A DNA stretch of 64,000 nt from Chloroflexota bacterium. Its GTDB lineage: Bacteria > Chloroflexota > Anaerolineae > Aggregatilineales > UBA2796. The DNA lies in contig JAJPHV010000017.1 in NCBI GenBank assembly GCA_021325095.1, positions 24,067 to 88,066 of the forward strand, in the 5' to 3' direction. The notes beneath the pieces were generated by a model. The model worked only from the letters and a program-made list of their open reading frames with translations, was not told the origin of the DNA and made no database searches. How positions within the stretch are numbered: position 1 is the first letter of the stretch; the number at the start of each line of letters is the position of its first letter. Below are positions 44,283 to 53,394 of this stretch, one piece after another. The position numbers and the translations under genes are program-made.

Positions 44283-45779
44283 ATGAACCAATCAACCGAC
44301 GTGATCAGCTTTGAAGACCTGCTGAATTCGCCGCAGTCCGAACAGTACATTCGGGAGCGGCTCGCGCCCTACGAGCAGGACATAGACGAATACCTGCGGC
44401 CCTGGCGGCGCGAATCGATGCAGAACGCCTATCCGAGCCAGGGTCTGATCCGCACCCAGTACGACGGGTTGGATTACGCCGGGCAGGTGCTCTTTCCCGA
44501 AGAGCAGATGATCGACATCCTGCGAGTGCGGGCCTACCTGCTGGAAGTGTTCAATCATCCAGACCGGGTGCAGGCCATGCTGCGCGAGACGCAGGCCGAA
44601 CGCCCGCGCCTGCCCGCCATCCAGTCGGACGCCATCGAGCACATGCGACAGAAGGGAACGGCGGTTTCGATTGGCGACCTGGGCGCGGTAGTGCTGTACC
44701 CGCAGGGCAAGCAGGATCGGATCAGTCGCAAGCAGCGCTTGAAGGAAGGGCCATTCGTCAAGATTGGCCGCACGGCGCACACGCCCTTCGTCGGCTCGGC
44801 CATGCCGGACGTGTATGGCAGCGTCCCGGCCATTGCGACGATGGCCGCCAGCCTGTCGCTCGTCTGCATCCCGCGCAACGCCGGGTTTGTCGATATTCAA
44901 CGTCAGGCCGATCTGGCCTCTGCGGTATTCGAGTGGCTGCGTAACGAGCCGATCCTGAACGGGCGGCCTGACCGCGATCAACTGCTCTCGCTGTGGATGA
45001 GCAACGTGATCGGGACGGTGGAAGCCTCGCCGGAGAAGGCATTACGTCGTGCCGAAGCGCTCTACAAGCGCGGCGTGCGCAAGTTCCGGCCCTATTCGCC
45101 CGAACCCGGCCCCGGGCCGGAGAACACCACGGCGGCGCTGCGCAAAGCGTTCGGGCCGGAGGTGGAGCTGTTCGTCGGGCAGATCGTGGATGTGCCGCAG
45201 GCGCTCCGCGTTGAGGAGGCCGGGGCCGATGCCCTGTACGTGGGCATCGGCGGCGGCGGGCGCTGCAAGACCGGCCCGCGCAGCGGCACGGTCATCGACT
45301 GGCCTGAACTGGTCTGGTCGCTGCGGGGCCGTACATCGCTGCCCATCATCGTCGAGGGCGGAGCCAGCGAACACGTCGCTGAAACGCTGCTGGTCGGGGC
45401 TTCCGGGATCGGCGTGTCACGCATGGCGGCGGGCGGCACGATTGAGTCGCCGGGCGGCGGCAAATTCTACGCGGACAGCCGGGGCAAGCTGTTCAAACCC
45501 TACGGCGGTGAAGCCTCGGCGCGGACAAAAGTGCTTGAGGGCAAGATGATGGCCTTCGGCATTCCCATGTTCCCCGAAGGCGAAACGACCCCGGCCTTCG
45601 TCACGCAGCAGCACCCAACCATCACGCAGAACCTTTATCTGCTGTGCGAGGCGGCAGTGTTGGCACTGGTCTTCCGGGGCGTCAGCGACATCCATACGTT
45701 GCAGTGTCTCGATCCGTCGCCGTTGCGCATCCAGACGACAGCCGGGGCGGAGATTCAGAAGCCGCACGAGGGGTTGTAA
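44283..45779 (+). CDS. IMP dehydrogenase/GMP reductase-like barrel enzyme
   Basis: 498 residues. The C-terminal half reads as an IMPDH/GMPR-type (beta/alpha)8 barrel. It has ADALYVGIGGGGRCKTGPRS, with a Cys in the active-site loop position (GIGxGxxC), IIVEGGASEHVAETLLVGAS (phosphate site region), and a flap-like SRMAAGGTIESPGGGKFYAD followed by KPYGGEASARTK. The first 130 residues have no family match I can name and there are no CBS domains. A true housekeeping IMPDH has Thr after the Cys; here it is Lys-Thr. It may act on another nucleotide or a nucleotide-like compound. The next gene (UlaG-like) follows after 5 bases. Confidence 0.6.
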   Translation: MNQSTDVISFEDLLNSPQSEQYIRERLAPYEQDIDEYLRPWRRESMQNAYPSQGLIRTQYDGLDYAGQVLFPEEQMIDILRVRAYLLEVFNHPDRVQAMLRETQAERPRLPAIQSDAIEHMRQKGTAVSIGDLGAVVLYPQGKQDRISRKQRLKEGPFVKIGRTAHTPFVGSAMPDVYGSVPAIATMAASLSLVCIPRNAGFVDIQRQADLASAVFEWLRNEPILNGRPDRDQLLSLWMSNVIGTVEASPEKALRRAEALYKRGVRKFRPYSPEPGPGPENTTAALRKAFGPEVELFVGQIVDVPQALRVEEAGADALYVGIGGGGRCKTGPRSGTVIDWPELVWSLRGRTSLPIIVEGGASEHVAETLLVGASGIGVSRMAAGGTIESPGGGKFYADSRGKLFKPYGGEASARTKVLEGKMMAFGIPMFPEGETTPAFVTQQHPTITQNLYLLCEAAVLALVFRGVSDIHTLQCLDPSPLRIQTTAGAEIQKPHEGL

Positions 45780-45784
45780 GGGTC

Positions 45785-46672
45785 ATGCTACCCAGCCAGA
45801 ACCAGACGTCACCCGTTCTGATCGAACCCGTCCAGCGCGGCGCAACCCTCCTGCAAGACATCGCCTCCGCGCAACCCGGCCCCGGCGAGGTCATGCTGTG
45901 GTGGCTTGGGCAGAGTGGCTACGCCATCAAAACGGCGTCGGCGCTGTGGTACGTCGATCTGTACCTCTCGGAACACCTGACGGCTAAATACGCCAACACC
46001 GACAAGCCACACATCCGCATGACCGCCGCGCCACTACGCGGCCCCGACCTGACCGACGTGCAATGGCTCTTTGCCAGCCACAAACACTCCGATCACCTCG
46101 ATCCGGGCAGCGCGCCGCAGATTCTCGCCGCGTCGCCGCAGGCCAGGCTCATTCTGCCTACCGCCATTATCGACTACGCCACGACATTGGGGCTGGATCG
46201 CGCCCGGCTGATCGGCACGCGCGGCGACGAGACAATCCAGGTGGGGCCGCTGACCGTGCACAGCATCCCGTCGGCGCATCCGGCTCTGGACTATACTGAG
46301 GAAAGTGGCTATCCCTTCCTGGGCTTCGTGTTCCAGGTGGACGGCCTGACACTCTACCACAGCGGCGATACGCTGGTTTACGACGGTCTGGCGGATCGTC
46401 TGCGCCGCTTCGAGATCGATATCGCGTTCCTGCCCATCAACGGCACGAATGAGCGGCTGCTGCGGCTCGGCACACCGCCCAACATGAACGCCGAAGAAGC
46501 CGTCGCGCTGGCCTGCGAGGTGCGGCCCCGGCTGGTCATCCCGCACCACTACGACATGTTCACCTTTAACACGGCAGACGTGCGCGACTTCGAGCGGATT
46601 GCGTCGGCGGCTGGCGTTCCTTGTGCCGTGCTGCGCTGCGGAGCGCGCTTCTCCTGGCGTCGCCCCTCGTGA
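45785..46672 (+). CDS. UlaG-like metallo-beta-lactamase-fold hydrolase
   Basis: 295 residues from ATG 45785; the longer frame overlaps the IMPDH-like gene and is rejected. Metal motif SHKHSDHLD near residue 98 (HxHxDH), PSAHPALDYTEES near 160, HSGDTLVYDGLADRL near 195 and HHYDMFTFN near 258, as in UlaG-type L-ascorbate-6-phosphate lactonases. It could open a lactone or cleave a phosphoester. Second gene of a pair with the barrel enzyme, facing the GntR-controlled catabolic cluster. Confidence 0.85.
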   Translation: MLPSQNQTSPVLIEPVQRGATLLQDIASAQPGPGEVMLWWLGQSGYAIKTASALWYVDLYLSEHLTAKYANTDKPHIRMTAAPLRGPDLTDVQWLFASHKHSDHLDPGSAPQILAASPQARLILPTAIIDYATTLGLDRARLIGTRGDETIQVGPLTVHSIPSAHPALDYTEESGYPFLGFVFQVDGLTLYHSGDTLVYDGLADRLRRFEIDIAFLPINGTNERLLRLGTPPNMNAEEAVALACEVRPRLVIPHHYDMFTFNTADVRDFERIASAAGVPCAVLRCGARFSWRRPS

Positions 46673-46675
46673 TTT

Positions 46676-46712
46676 TCCCTCTCTGCGCGGCGGAGAGCGT
46701 GGAGGCAAGAGG
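46676..46712. repeat. Degenerate palindrome, family copy 7
   Basis: TCCCTCTCTGCGCGGCGGAGAG and a broken right part. Lies between convergent genes; a probable relic of the CCTCACCCCC family. Confidence 0.5.
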
Positions 46713-46721
46713 CACGAAACG

Positions 46722-47384
46722 CTAAACGCGCTTATCGAGCGAGAGCGCCAGCCATTGAGCCGCTTCCTCGATGTGTTCCCGCATCGCCTGTTCGACGGCA
46801 TCCGGGTTGCCGCTGCGCAGCGCATCGATCAGACTCTGGTGGCGCTGCGCCAGTTCGAGCAGATTGTGGCCGCTCAGTGCCGCCGTCACGAACGTCCAGT
46901 TGGACAGCCTCATCATCTGCCACAGCCGGAGCAGAGTGCGGTTGCCCGATGCCTCGAAGATCACCTGATGAAACTCGATGTTGGCAACGGACTGCGCATG
47001 CCGGTCATGGCGCTGTGCGGCATCGATCATGGCGTTGAGGGCCGCCTGAAGCTTGTTGAAATGCTCATCGGTGATGCGTGTGGCCGCGAGCCGTCCCGCT
47101 GCGCCTTCGAGCGCCGCCCGCACCGGGTACACGGCCAGCATTTCTTCGAGCGATGGATGGCAGACCGTTGCACCCCGAAACGGCTCGGACTCGACGAAGC
47201 CCATCAGTTCCAGGTCGCGCAGTGCTTCGCGTACCGGGGCCTGGCTGACGCCCAACATCTCAGCGATGCGCGTCTCGATGATGCGCTCGCCCGGCTGGAA
47301 CTCGCCACCCAGGATGGCATCGACCAGGTGATCGCGGATTTCGTCGCGCAGAACTTGTCGTTTGAGAGGTTTGCCTGGTTTCAA
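46722..47384 (-). CDS. GntR/FadR-family transcription regulator
   Basis: 220 residues from TTG 47384, chosen because AGGA lies 9 bases ahead; no ATG fits. Winged helix-turn-helix (about 8-70; GGEFQPGERIIETRIAEMLG, VSQAPVREALRDLELMGFVE) and an FCD effector domain (about 78-210) with metal/ligand residues in NIEFHQVIFEASGN and MREHIEEAA. FCD regulators usually repress catabolic operons until a small organic acid binds. It is the last gene of the minus-strand catabolic cluster; the TCGAT(A/T)ATCGATTA sites at 55775 and 62968 are its likely operators (inference). Confidence 0.9.
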   Translation of the reverse strand: MKPGKPLKRQVLRDEIRDHLVDAILGGEFQPGERIIETRIAEMLGVSQAPVREALRDLELMGFVESEPFRGATVCHPSLEEMLAVYPVRAALEGAAGRLAATRITDEHFNKLQAALNAMIDAAQRHDRHAQSVANIEFHQVIFEASGNRTLLRLWQMMRLSNWTFVTAALSGHNLLELAQRHQSLIDALRSGNPDAVEQAMREHIEEAAQWLALSLDKRV

Positions 47385-47407
47385 GAATGATGTTCCTATG
47401 TGAATTG

Positions 47408-47449
47408 ACCTCACCCCCTGACCTCCTCTCCGCGCGCAGAGAGGAGGAG
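47408..47449. repeat. Intergenic palindrome, family copy 8
   Basis: ACCTCACCCCCTGACCTCCT then CTCC..GCGC..GAGAGGAGG; between the PEP-utilising protein and the GntR gene. Confidence 0.75.
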
Positions 47450-47457
47450 CTATCCTT

Positions 47458-49155
47458 CTACCCCAGAATCTCCACGATGCCTGCTGCCCCATTGACCCGG
47501 ACACGCTGCCCTGTCTTGATGCGCTCGGTGGCGATGCCTGTACCAACCACCGCCGGGATGCCGAATTCCCGCGAGACGACGGCGGGATGTGAGAGTGCAC
47601 CGCCCGCGTCCGTGACCAGCCCGCCGATCTTGGTGAAGACGACGACCCAGGCCGGGTTGGTCATCTTGCAGACCAGGATTTCGCCCTTCTGCACCTGGTT
47701 GAATTCGTCGGGCGATTGGACGTGGCGGGCGATGCCTTCCACCACGCCCGCCGACGCGCCCAGGCCCTTGATCGTGCCGACAGGCTGTTTTGCCATTTCG
47801 TCGGCCTTCGTGTAAATGTCCGGCCAGCCCCACAGCGCCTTGTACGGCTCGTCATACAGCGACCACTTGCTGATCGTGCCTACCCAGGTGCGCGGACGGA
47901 CGCCGAAGGCGTCCTCGCGTGCCTTGCGCCGGTCTTTGATCACTTTCTTCACCTCGAAAGCCAGCGGATTGGCGGCAATGATGCGCAGTTCGTCATATTT
48001 CAGGAAGAATACATCGTCGGGCTGGCTGAAGACGCCCTGCTCCACCAGCTTGCGCCCGATTGCCATAAACACCAGCCGGACGCGCGCATACGTCCCTTGA
48101 TCCATGTAAAAGTGATGGTCAGGTGTCAGCGGCGTCATCTTTAGCGCCAGGTCAAGCGCCTTTTGCAGCCTGGCAACAGCCTTGATAGCCGAGCCGGATT
48201 GCGAGGTCGGAACACGCGCCCACATCTCGGCAATGGCTTTGGCGCGGTTCTCGCGCAGAGCCTTGACCGCCGCGTTGTAGTCGTAGTCGCTATCCAGATA
48301 GCCGCGCAGCGCTTCAATGATCGGGGCCGGGTTCTCGCGCCAGGTCGGGAAGATGTATTCGTGGGTGTAGATGGCCTTGTTGCCATACTCCATCTTGTAC
48401 ACGTCGAGTGCTTGCAGGAACTCCTTGCCTTCGCTGCTGTTGGGCAGTTCCTTCAATATCTTTTCGGCGGTGTCCAGTTTGAACAGCTCGCGGAGTGTCG
48501 GGCTGTGTTTCACCTTCTCTTTCAGCTTCCACAGTTCGCGCACCGAGTCCCAGTTGCGATCCTCGTCGGACACCAGAATACGCCCGATCAGTTCGTCATC
48601 GCGCTCGCCCATCACTTCCTGGAAGGCCGCGCCGAAATCCAGCGCCGATTGAAACTGCGCCAGGTTCAAAATCCAGTGGATGCGGAAATGCCGCTCCTGG
48701 ATGTCCAGCGCGTCCTCCAGCAAGATCATCAATTCGGGCAGCGACGCCGTATCCATCGGGTAGGTATCCAGGAACTCGAAGTTGCGGCGAATCTCTGGCA
48801 GATAGCGGTTCTGCCACCAGTTCAGGAAGTTTTCGCCGTAGACAGGCATGACCATGTTGAAGTACGCGCCAAGCTGCTCGGCTTCCTTCGGGTCGCGTGG
48901 CACAACCGCCGAGAACACGTACTCGTTCACCTTCTTGGCGACCCAATCCTGGCCGAAGGGCACGCCAAAGCGGCGATACATGTAGGCACAGGTGTACCAC
49001 CAGCCGCCCACGTCGAACCACATGGGCGTGATCGGCTGTGGGCAGTGCAGATCGTCGAACCAGAAGTGGAGCCTGGCCTCGTCCTCGCTCGCCCACTGGA
49101 TCGGCGTCGATTCGTCGCCTAAGAATTGATCAATCACTTTATTCTGGTCGGTCAT
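47458..49155 (-). CDS. Phosphohistidine half of a split PEP-synthase-like enzyme
   Basis: 565 residues. The C-terminal 80 or so residues are the PEP-utilising swivelling domain, with the phospho-carrier His in GGALSHPAVVSREFGIPAVV and a canonical end (RVNGAAGIVEIL). The preceding 470 residues form a substrate-binding helical region (PITPMWFDVGGWWYTCAYMY, DDVFFLKYDELR). There is no ATP-grasp domain; that half is encoded separately at 54036-54983. This two-protein layout, with sizes about 565 and 315, is that of phenylphosphate synthase (PpsA/PpsB) and, in fused form, of rifampicin phosphotransferase. The substrate here is unknown. Confidence 0.85.
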   Translation of the reverse strand: MTDQNKVIDQFLGDESTPIQWASEDEARLHFWFDDLHCPQPITPMWFDVGGWWYTCAYMYRRFGVPFGQDWVAKKVNEYVFSAVVPRDPKEAEQLGAYFNMVMPVYGENFLNWWQNRYLPEIRRNFEFLDTYPMDTASLPELMILLEDALDIQERHFRIHWILNLAQFQSALDFGAAFQEVMGERDDELIGRILVSDEDRNWDSVRELWKLKEKVKHSPTLRELFKLDTAEKILKELPNSSEGKEFLQALDVYKMEYGNKAIYTHEYIFPTWRENPAPIIEALRGYLDSDYDYNAAVKALRENRAKAIAEMWARVPTSQSGSAIKAVARLQKALDLALKMTPLTPDHHFYMDQGTYARVRLVFMAIGRKLVEQGVFSQPDDVFFLKYDELRIIAANPLAFEVKKVIKDRRKAREDAFGVRPRTWVGTISKWSLYDEPYKALWGWPDIYTKADEMAKQPVGTIKGLGASAGVVEGIARHVQSPDEFNQVQKGEILVCKMTNPAWVVVFTKIGGLVTDAGGALSHPAVVSREFGIPAVVGTGIATERIKTGQRVRVNGAAGIVEILG

Positions 49156-49185
49156 TTTTGATGCTCCTTAAATCATTTCTTCGTT

Positions 49186-49671
49186 TTACGAAGTGCGCTG
49201 GGCTTGGTGAAGCCGTTCGCTCGCCAACCTTACGGCATCCATGATCTTATAATAGCTTCCGCAGCGACACAGGTTCCCGGCTAAATACTCCTTGATTTGC
49301 TGGTCGCTCGGCTGTGGATTCGCCTTCAGCAGCGCGTGTGTCGCCAGGATGAAGCCCGGCGTGCAGTAGCTGCACTGCAAGCCCATGCAATCCACGAACG
49401 CCTGTTGAACCGGGTCAAGCGGGCCATCCGGTGCAGCCAGCCCTTCAATCGTCGTGATATTACGCCCGGCGACCATCGGCACGAGCAGAAGGCAGCCGCT
49501 CAACGCCTCACCATCGACCAGCACCGTGCACGCGCCGCACATCCCGATCCCGCACGTCAGGCGCGTCCCGGTCAGCTTGAGGTGATCGCGCAGCACATCA
49601 AGCAGTGTGGCCGAAGTCGGCACGTCGTCCAACGAGACGGACTGACCGTTCAGGATGAAGTCAAGTTTCAC
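49186..49671 (-). CDS. Molybdenum hydroxylase, 2Fe-2S subunit
   Basis: 161 residues, the small subunit of a xanthine dehydrogenase/CO dehydrogenase-family enzyme. Plant-ferredoxin-type cluster at CGIGMCGACTVLVDGEALSGC (about 40-60) and the second cluster at LQCSYCTPGFILA with NLCRCGSYYKI further on. It passes electrons from the molybdenum site to FAD. It starts 4 bases inside the large subunit gene, so the three subunits are translationally coupled. Confidence 0.93.
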   Translation of the reverse strand: MKLDFILNGQSVSLDDVPTSATLLDVLRDHLKLTGTRLTCGIGMCGACTVLVDGEALSGCLLLVPMVAGRNITTIEGLAAPDGPLDPVQQAFVDCMGLQCSYCTPGFILATHALLKANPQPSDQQIKEYLAGNLCRCGSYYKIMDAVRLASERLHQAQRTS

Positions 49672-51959
49672 GGTTGATCCGCCTTCTCGATGATCGCCCG
49701 CAGCACCTTCTCCGGCGTGATCGGCAGGCTGCGCACACGATAGCCGATGGCGTGTGCGACGGCATTGCCGACTGCCGCCGGGATGGCGGGCAGTGCCGTC
49801 TCGCCCAGGCCATGTGAGGGCGCGCCCTCCCGCTCGATCAGGTGCTGTGTCAGCCTGTCCGGCAAATCCATGATCGACGGGATCATGTAATCGGACAGGT
49901 TCGGGTTGCTGACCTGCCCGCCGTCGAACTTGATCTCCTCGAACAAGGCGCTGCCGATGCCCATAATCACGCTGCCCTCGTTTTGCAGTTCCGCCGTGAA
50001 GCGGTTGATGACCCGGCCCGCGTAGGTCGCCGCGTGCACGTGCGTCAGGCGTACCTGCCCGGTTTCCGTATCGACCTCGACCTCCACCGCCACCGCGCCC
50101 AGATGCCAGTGCGACGAGGCCACGCCTTGCCCGGTGTCCGGGTTCAGGCTGCCCACATTGCGAAATTCGCCCTCCCCGACCAGTTTTTCGACCTCGGCGC
50201 GCTGCACGATCTCGCCCAACGGCGCCGATTTGCCCGCCGCGAAGATCGCCCCGCCCCGCAGCTCCAACTCGTGCGGCTGTACGCCCATGAACAGCGCCGC
50301 GTGCGAACGCAGCTTGGCGGCCAGATCGTTGGCGGCGTTGCGAATGGCCTGGCCCATCATGTAGGTCGAACGGCTGGCCGTCGTGCGAACGTCAAAGGGC
50401 GTGGCATTCGTATCGGGCAGGGTCAGCGTCAGTCGGGCATAGTCCACGCCAAGCACGTCCGCCGCGATCTGCGCGGCGATGGTGCGTGCGCCCTGGCCCA
50501 TCTCAATCGTGCCCATATGGACCGTGACCTGCCCATTCTGGTCGATCTCCACGCGGGCACTGGATCGGCTGGGCGTGGTCATGCCCTTGAGCAGCACGCA
50601 TACCCCTTTGCCGCGCACCCGCCCATCGCTCAGGTCGGCGCGCACGCCCGCCTGCCAGTTGACGGCCCTGGCCGCATCGCGCAGACATTCCTCAAAAGCC
50701 ACGTCTTCGAGCGTTTCGCCCGTTGCAAACTGATCGCCCTCGTGCAGCAGGTTCCTGACGCGGAACTCCACCGGGTCGAGGCCGATGGCGTGTGCCGCGA
50801 TGTCCATCATCATCTCGGAGGCAAAGGCGCACTGCGTCACGCCGTAGCCGCGAAACGCGCCGTTGGGCGGCAGGTTGGTATAGACGCAGTGCGAATCGAC
50901 CCAGACGTGCGGAATCTTGTAGGGGCCAACCGAGGCATAGCCGCCCTTTTGAGCCACGCCAGGACCGGTGTCTGCGTATGCGCCCGTGTCGTAGTACAGC
51001 CAGACCTGCTTGGCCGTGATCTCGCCGGTCCGTTTGACGCCCATCTTGACGCGGGCCACGACGGGATGACGGTTGAGTGTGACAAATTCCTCCTCGCGGC
51101 GCAGCACCAGCTTGACGGGCCTGCCTGCCTTGCGGGCCAGTGCCGCCGCAATCGGCTCCACATGCGGGAAGGTCTTGCTGCCGTAGCTGCCGCCGAGCGT
51201 GCGGACGAAGACCTGCACGTTCTCTTTGGGAAGGCTGAACATTTCGGCCAGCGCATCGCGGGTGTTGAAGGGCGTCTGCGTGGCGCTGTACACCACCAGC
51301 CGATCCGGTGTCTCGAAGTGGGCTACGCAGACGTGGGGTTCCATCGCGCAGTGCGCAGCGGCGGGCGTGCGGAACGTTTCCTCCAATACAATATCCGCCT
51401 CCGAGAAGCCGCGCTCGACCTCACCGTGCCGGATGCGGAAGCGGTGCGCAATGTTGGTGTTGGGCTGCGGGCGCATGTCGAAATAGGCCGACGTGCCGAT
51501 CCAGTCCTCGCTCATGGGGTGGATGAGCGGCGCGCCCGGCTGGGCAGCTTCGTAGGCGTCGAACACGGCGGACAGTTCCTCGTAATCGGCCTCGATCAGC
51601 AGCAGCGCCTCGTCGGCTGCCGACTCGGACTCAGCCGCCACCGCCGCCACCGGGTCGCCCACGAAGCGCACTTTGTCCATCGCCAGGATCGGGTTGTCCT
51701 TGATCTGTGGCCCGTAGACAGGCTTGATAGCCGGGTCGTTGAAGTCATCGCGGGTCAGCGTGGCGATCACGCCCTCCACGCCGAGTGCAGCGCTGGCGTC
51801 CACGCGCGTCAGCCGGGCATGGGGATATGGGCTGCGCAAGATACGCGCATACAGCATCCCCGGTAGTTCCACGTCCAGCACATAGCTGATCGTCCCGGTG
51901 ACGCGCTCCCGCGCGTCGATCATGGGCACGGCCTGGCCGATGGTTGTATGCGCAGTCAT
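49668..51959 (-). CDS. Molybdenum hydroxylase, large molybdopterin subunit
   Basis: 763 residues. Xanthine-dehydrogenase-family signs: GGSYGSKTFPHVEPIAAALA near 250, GAFRGYGVTQCAFASEMMMD near 362, MGQGARTIAAQIAADVLGVD near 485, and the catalytic Glu in GLGETALPAIPAAVGNAVAH near 715. It lacks the AYxCSFR loop of true aerobic CO dehydrogenase, so CO is not the likely substrate; an N-heterocycle or aromatic aldehyde is more likely. Overlaps its FAD and FeS partners by 4 bases each. Confidence 0.93.
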   Translation of the reverse strand: MTAHTTIGQAVPMIDARERVTGTISYVLDVELPGMLYARILRSPYPHARLTRVDASAALGVEGVIATLTRDDFNDPAIKPVYGPQIKDNPILAMDKVRFVGDPVAAVAAESESAADEALLLIEADYEELSAVFDAYEAAQPGAPLIHPMSEDWIGTSAYFDMRPQPNTNIAHRFRIRHGEVERGFSEADIVLEETFRTPAAAHCAMEPHVCVAHFETPDRLVVYSATQTPFNTRDALAEMFSLPKENVQVFVRTLGGSYGSKTFPHVEPIAAALARKAGRPVKLVLRREEEFVTLNRHPVVARVKMGVKRTGEITAKQVWLYYDTGAYADTGPGVAQKGGYASVGPYKIPHVWVDSHCVYTNLPPNGAFRGYGVTQCAFASEMMMDIAAHAIGLDPVEFRVRNLLHEGDQFATGETLEDVAFEECLRDAARAVNWQAGVRADLSDGRVRGKGVCVLLKGMTTPSRSSARVEIDQNGQVTVHMGTIEMGQGARTIAAQIAADVLGVDYARLTLTLPDTNATPFDVRTTASRSTYMMGQAIRNAANDLAAKLRSHAALFMGVQPHELELRGGAIFAAGKSAPLGEIVQRAEVEKLVGEGEFRNVGSLNPDTGQGVASSHWHLGAVAVEVEVDTETGQVRLTHVHAATYAGRVINRFTAELQNEGSVIMGIGSALFEEIKFDGGQVSNPNLSDYMIPSIMDLPDRLTQHLIEREGAPSHGLGETALPAIPAAVGNAVAHAIGYRVRSLPITPEKVLRAIIEKADQP

Positions 51960-52825
51960 TGCGTCGCGCTCCGATCCCTGGCCTGCAAAGTCGCCCGGCG
52001 CACCAATACGCGGATCATTTGTCGCCGATACCAGCCGGAGCCGCGCAGATCATCCAGTGGATCGATAGCATCTGCGTAAGCGTCGGCAATCTGCCGGGCC
52101 AGCGCTTCCGTGATCGGCTTGCCGAGGGCGAGTCGTTCCGCCGCCGGAACACGCTGCGGACGCGAAGCCACAGCGCCGATCACCACGCTCAGATGCGAAC
52201 ATGCGCCATCCGCTGTCGCCAGCACCACCGCCACGCCCACGCAGGGCCGATCCTCGTGGGAGCGCGTGCGGTACTTCCCGTAGATACCGCGCCCGCCGGT
52301 TGGCAGGGCCGGGATGTGTATCGCTGTCAGCAGTTCGCCTGGTTTGATAATTGTCTCGTAGTGTCCGGTGATAAAGTCGTGCACCAGAACGCGCCGTTCG
52401 CCCGTCGCGCTCTGCAAACGCACCGATGCGCCGAGCGCCGTCAGTGTGGCGGGCGGGTCGCTGGCATAGTCGGCGTCGCACAGGCAGCCGCCCACTGTCG
52501 CCTGGTTGCGGATGCGCACGTTGGCGACCACACCGAACGTTTCGGCCAGCATCGGGTAGTACTGGCGCACCAGCGGGTGCGTCTCCATCATCCGGTGTGT
52601 GACCAGCGCACCGACAGTCAACCCATCAGCGGGATCGTAAGCGATTTGATCCAGGCCCGGCACACGCCGCAACGAGATCAGCGCCGAGGGCATGAGCAAT
52701 CCCTGTTTCAGCACCAGCGTCACCCATGTTCCCCCGGCGATCAGGCGGGCATCCTCGCCGTAGTCGGCCATCGCCTTGAACGTGTCGGGGATGGTCGTCG
52801 GCTCGATCCAGTCGAAGTCGATCAT
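51956..52825 (-). CDS. Molybdenum hydroxylase, FAD subunit
   Basis: 289 residues, CO dehydrogenase flavoprotein (CoxM) family. The FAD loops appear as ARLIAGGTWVTLVLKQGLLM near 26 and RIRNQATVGGCLCDADYASD near 103, and a C-terminal domain has ALARQIADAYADAIDPLDDL. It re-oxidises the enzyme through FAD. The order FAD-Mo-FeS along the transcript is CoxMLS-like rather than XDH-like. Confidence 0.92.
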   Translation of the reverse strand: MIDFDWIEPTTIPDTFKAMADYGEDARLIAGGTWVTLVLKQGLLMPSALISLRRVPGLDQIAYDPADGLTVGALVTHRMMETHPLVRQYYPMLAETFGVVANVRIRNQATVGGCLCDADYASDPPATLTALGASVRLQSATGERRVLVHDFITGHYETIIKPGELLTAIHIPALPTGGRGIYGKYRTRSHEDRPCVGVAVVLATADGACSHLSVVIGAVASRPQRVPAAERLALGKPITEALARQIADAYADAIDPLDDLRGSGWYRRQMIRVLVRRATLQARDRSATQ

Positions 52826-53394
52826 GCTTTTCGTCCCAACACCTGCCCAAACCAGCGGCGGATCGCGTTAACCAGCGCCGCCAGAAATGCCGAGGCCGCT
52901 GCGCTTGTCGCCCGTCGGGTGGACATGGGGGCAGGCGCGGGCTGGCCTTCGGGCGTCTCGATCTGCGCCTTGAGGCACGTCAGGAACTCCGCCGAGAGCC
53001 GCTTGGTCGTGTCCTGAATCACCGTCTGCCCGAACTGCCCGATCTTGCCCCGAATGGTCACGTCGATCTTGTAGCTGACCTCGGTTTCCAGCGGCCCCAA
53101 GCGCTTCAAATTGGACGTGAACTCGCCCTGCACCATGCTGGCCGTCATCCTATCTTTGGCCTGCACCTTCGCGGTCAGCGCGGTGGGCGGGGTCTGGTTG
53201 GTGAGCGTGACCGTACCGTTGAACGTCGCGCCAATCGGCCCGACCTTCGCCTTGAGTTCACCCTCGTAAGTGGTCGGATCGGTCTGCCGCACCTCCGCCC
53301 CCGGCATACAGCGCGACATCTGCTCGATGTCCAGGAAGAAGTCCCACACCTTCTGGATGGGCGCGTTGATCGTGAAAGTCTCTTCGATAATCAT
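52822..53394 (-). CDS. CoxG-like START-domain protein
   Basis: 190 residues. CoxG/SRPBCC signature: NAPIQKVWDFFLDIEQMSRC at residues 9-28, then CMPGAE, and an internal VGPIGATFNGTVTL. A short tail with a hydrophobic patch (SAAASAFLAALVNAIRRWFG) may bind membrane. CoxG helps mature or anchor molybdenum hydroxylases at the membrane. Overlaps its neighbours by 4 bases on both sides. Confidence 0.88.
   Translation of the reverse strand: MIIEETFTINAPIQKVWDFFLDIEQMSRCMPGAEVRQTDPTTYEGELKAKVGPIGATFNGTVTLTNQTPPTALTAKVQAKDRMTASMVQGEFTSNLKRLGPLETEVSYKIDVTIRGKIGQFGQTVIQDTTKRLSAEFLTCLKAQIETPEGQPAPAPMSTRRATSAAASAFLAALVNAIRRWFGQVLGRKA

Noticed and set aside
49842..51866. 674-codon plus-strand frame opposite the molybdenum hydroxylase large subunit
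   Set aside because: Mirror frame with His/Arg-rich composition; the minus strand has all family motifs.
49186..53394. Aerobic CO dehydrogenase (coxMSL) assignment
   Set aside because: Gene order is Cox-like but the large subunit has GAFRGYG where CO dehydrogenase has the AYxCSFR loop.
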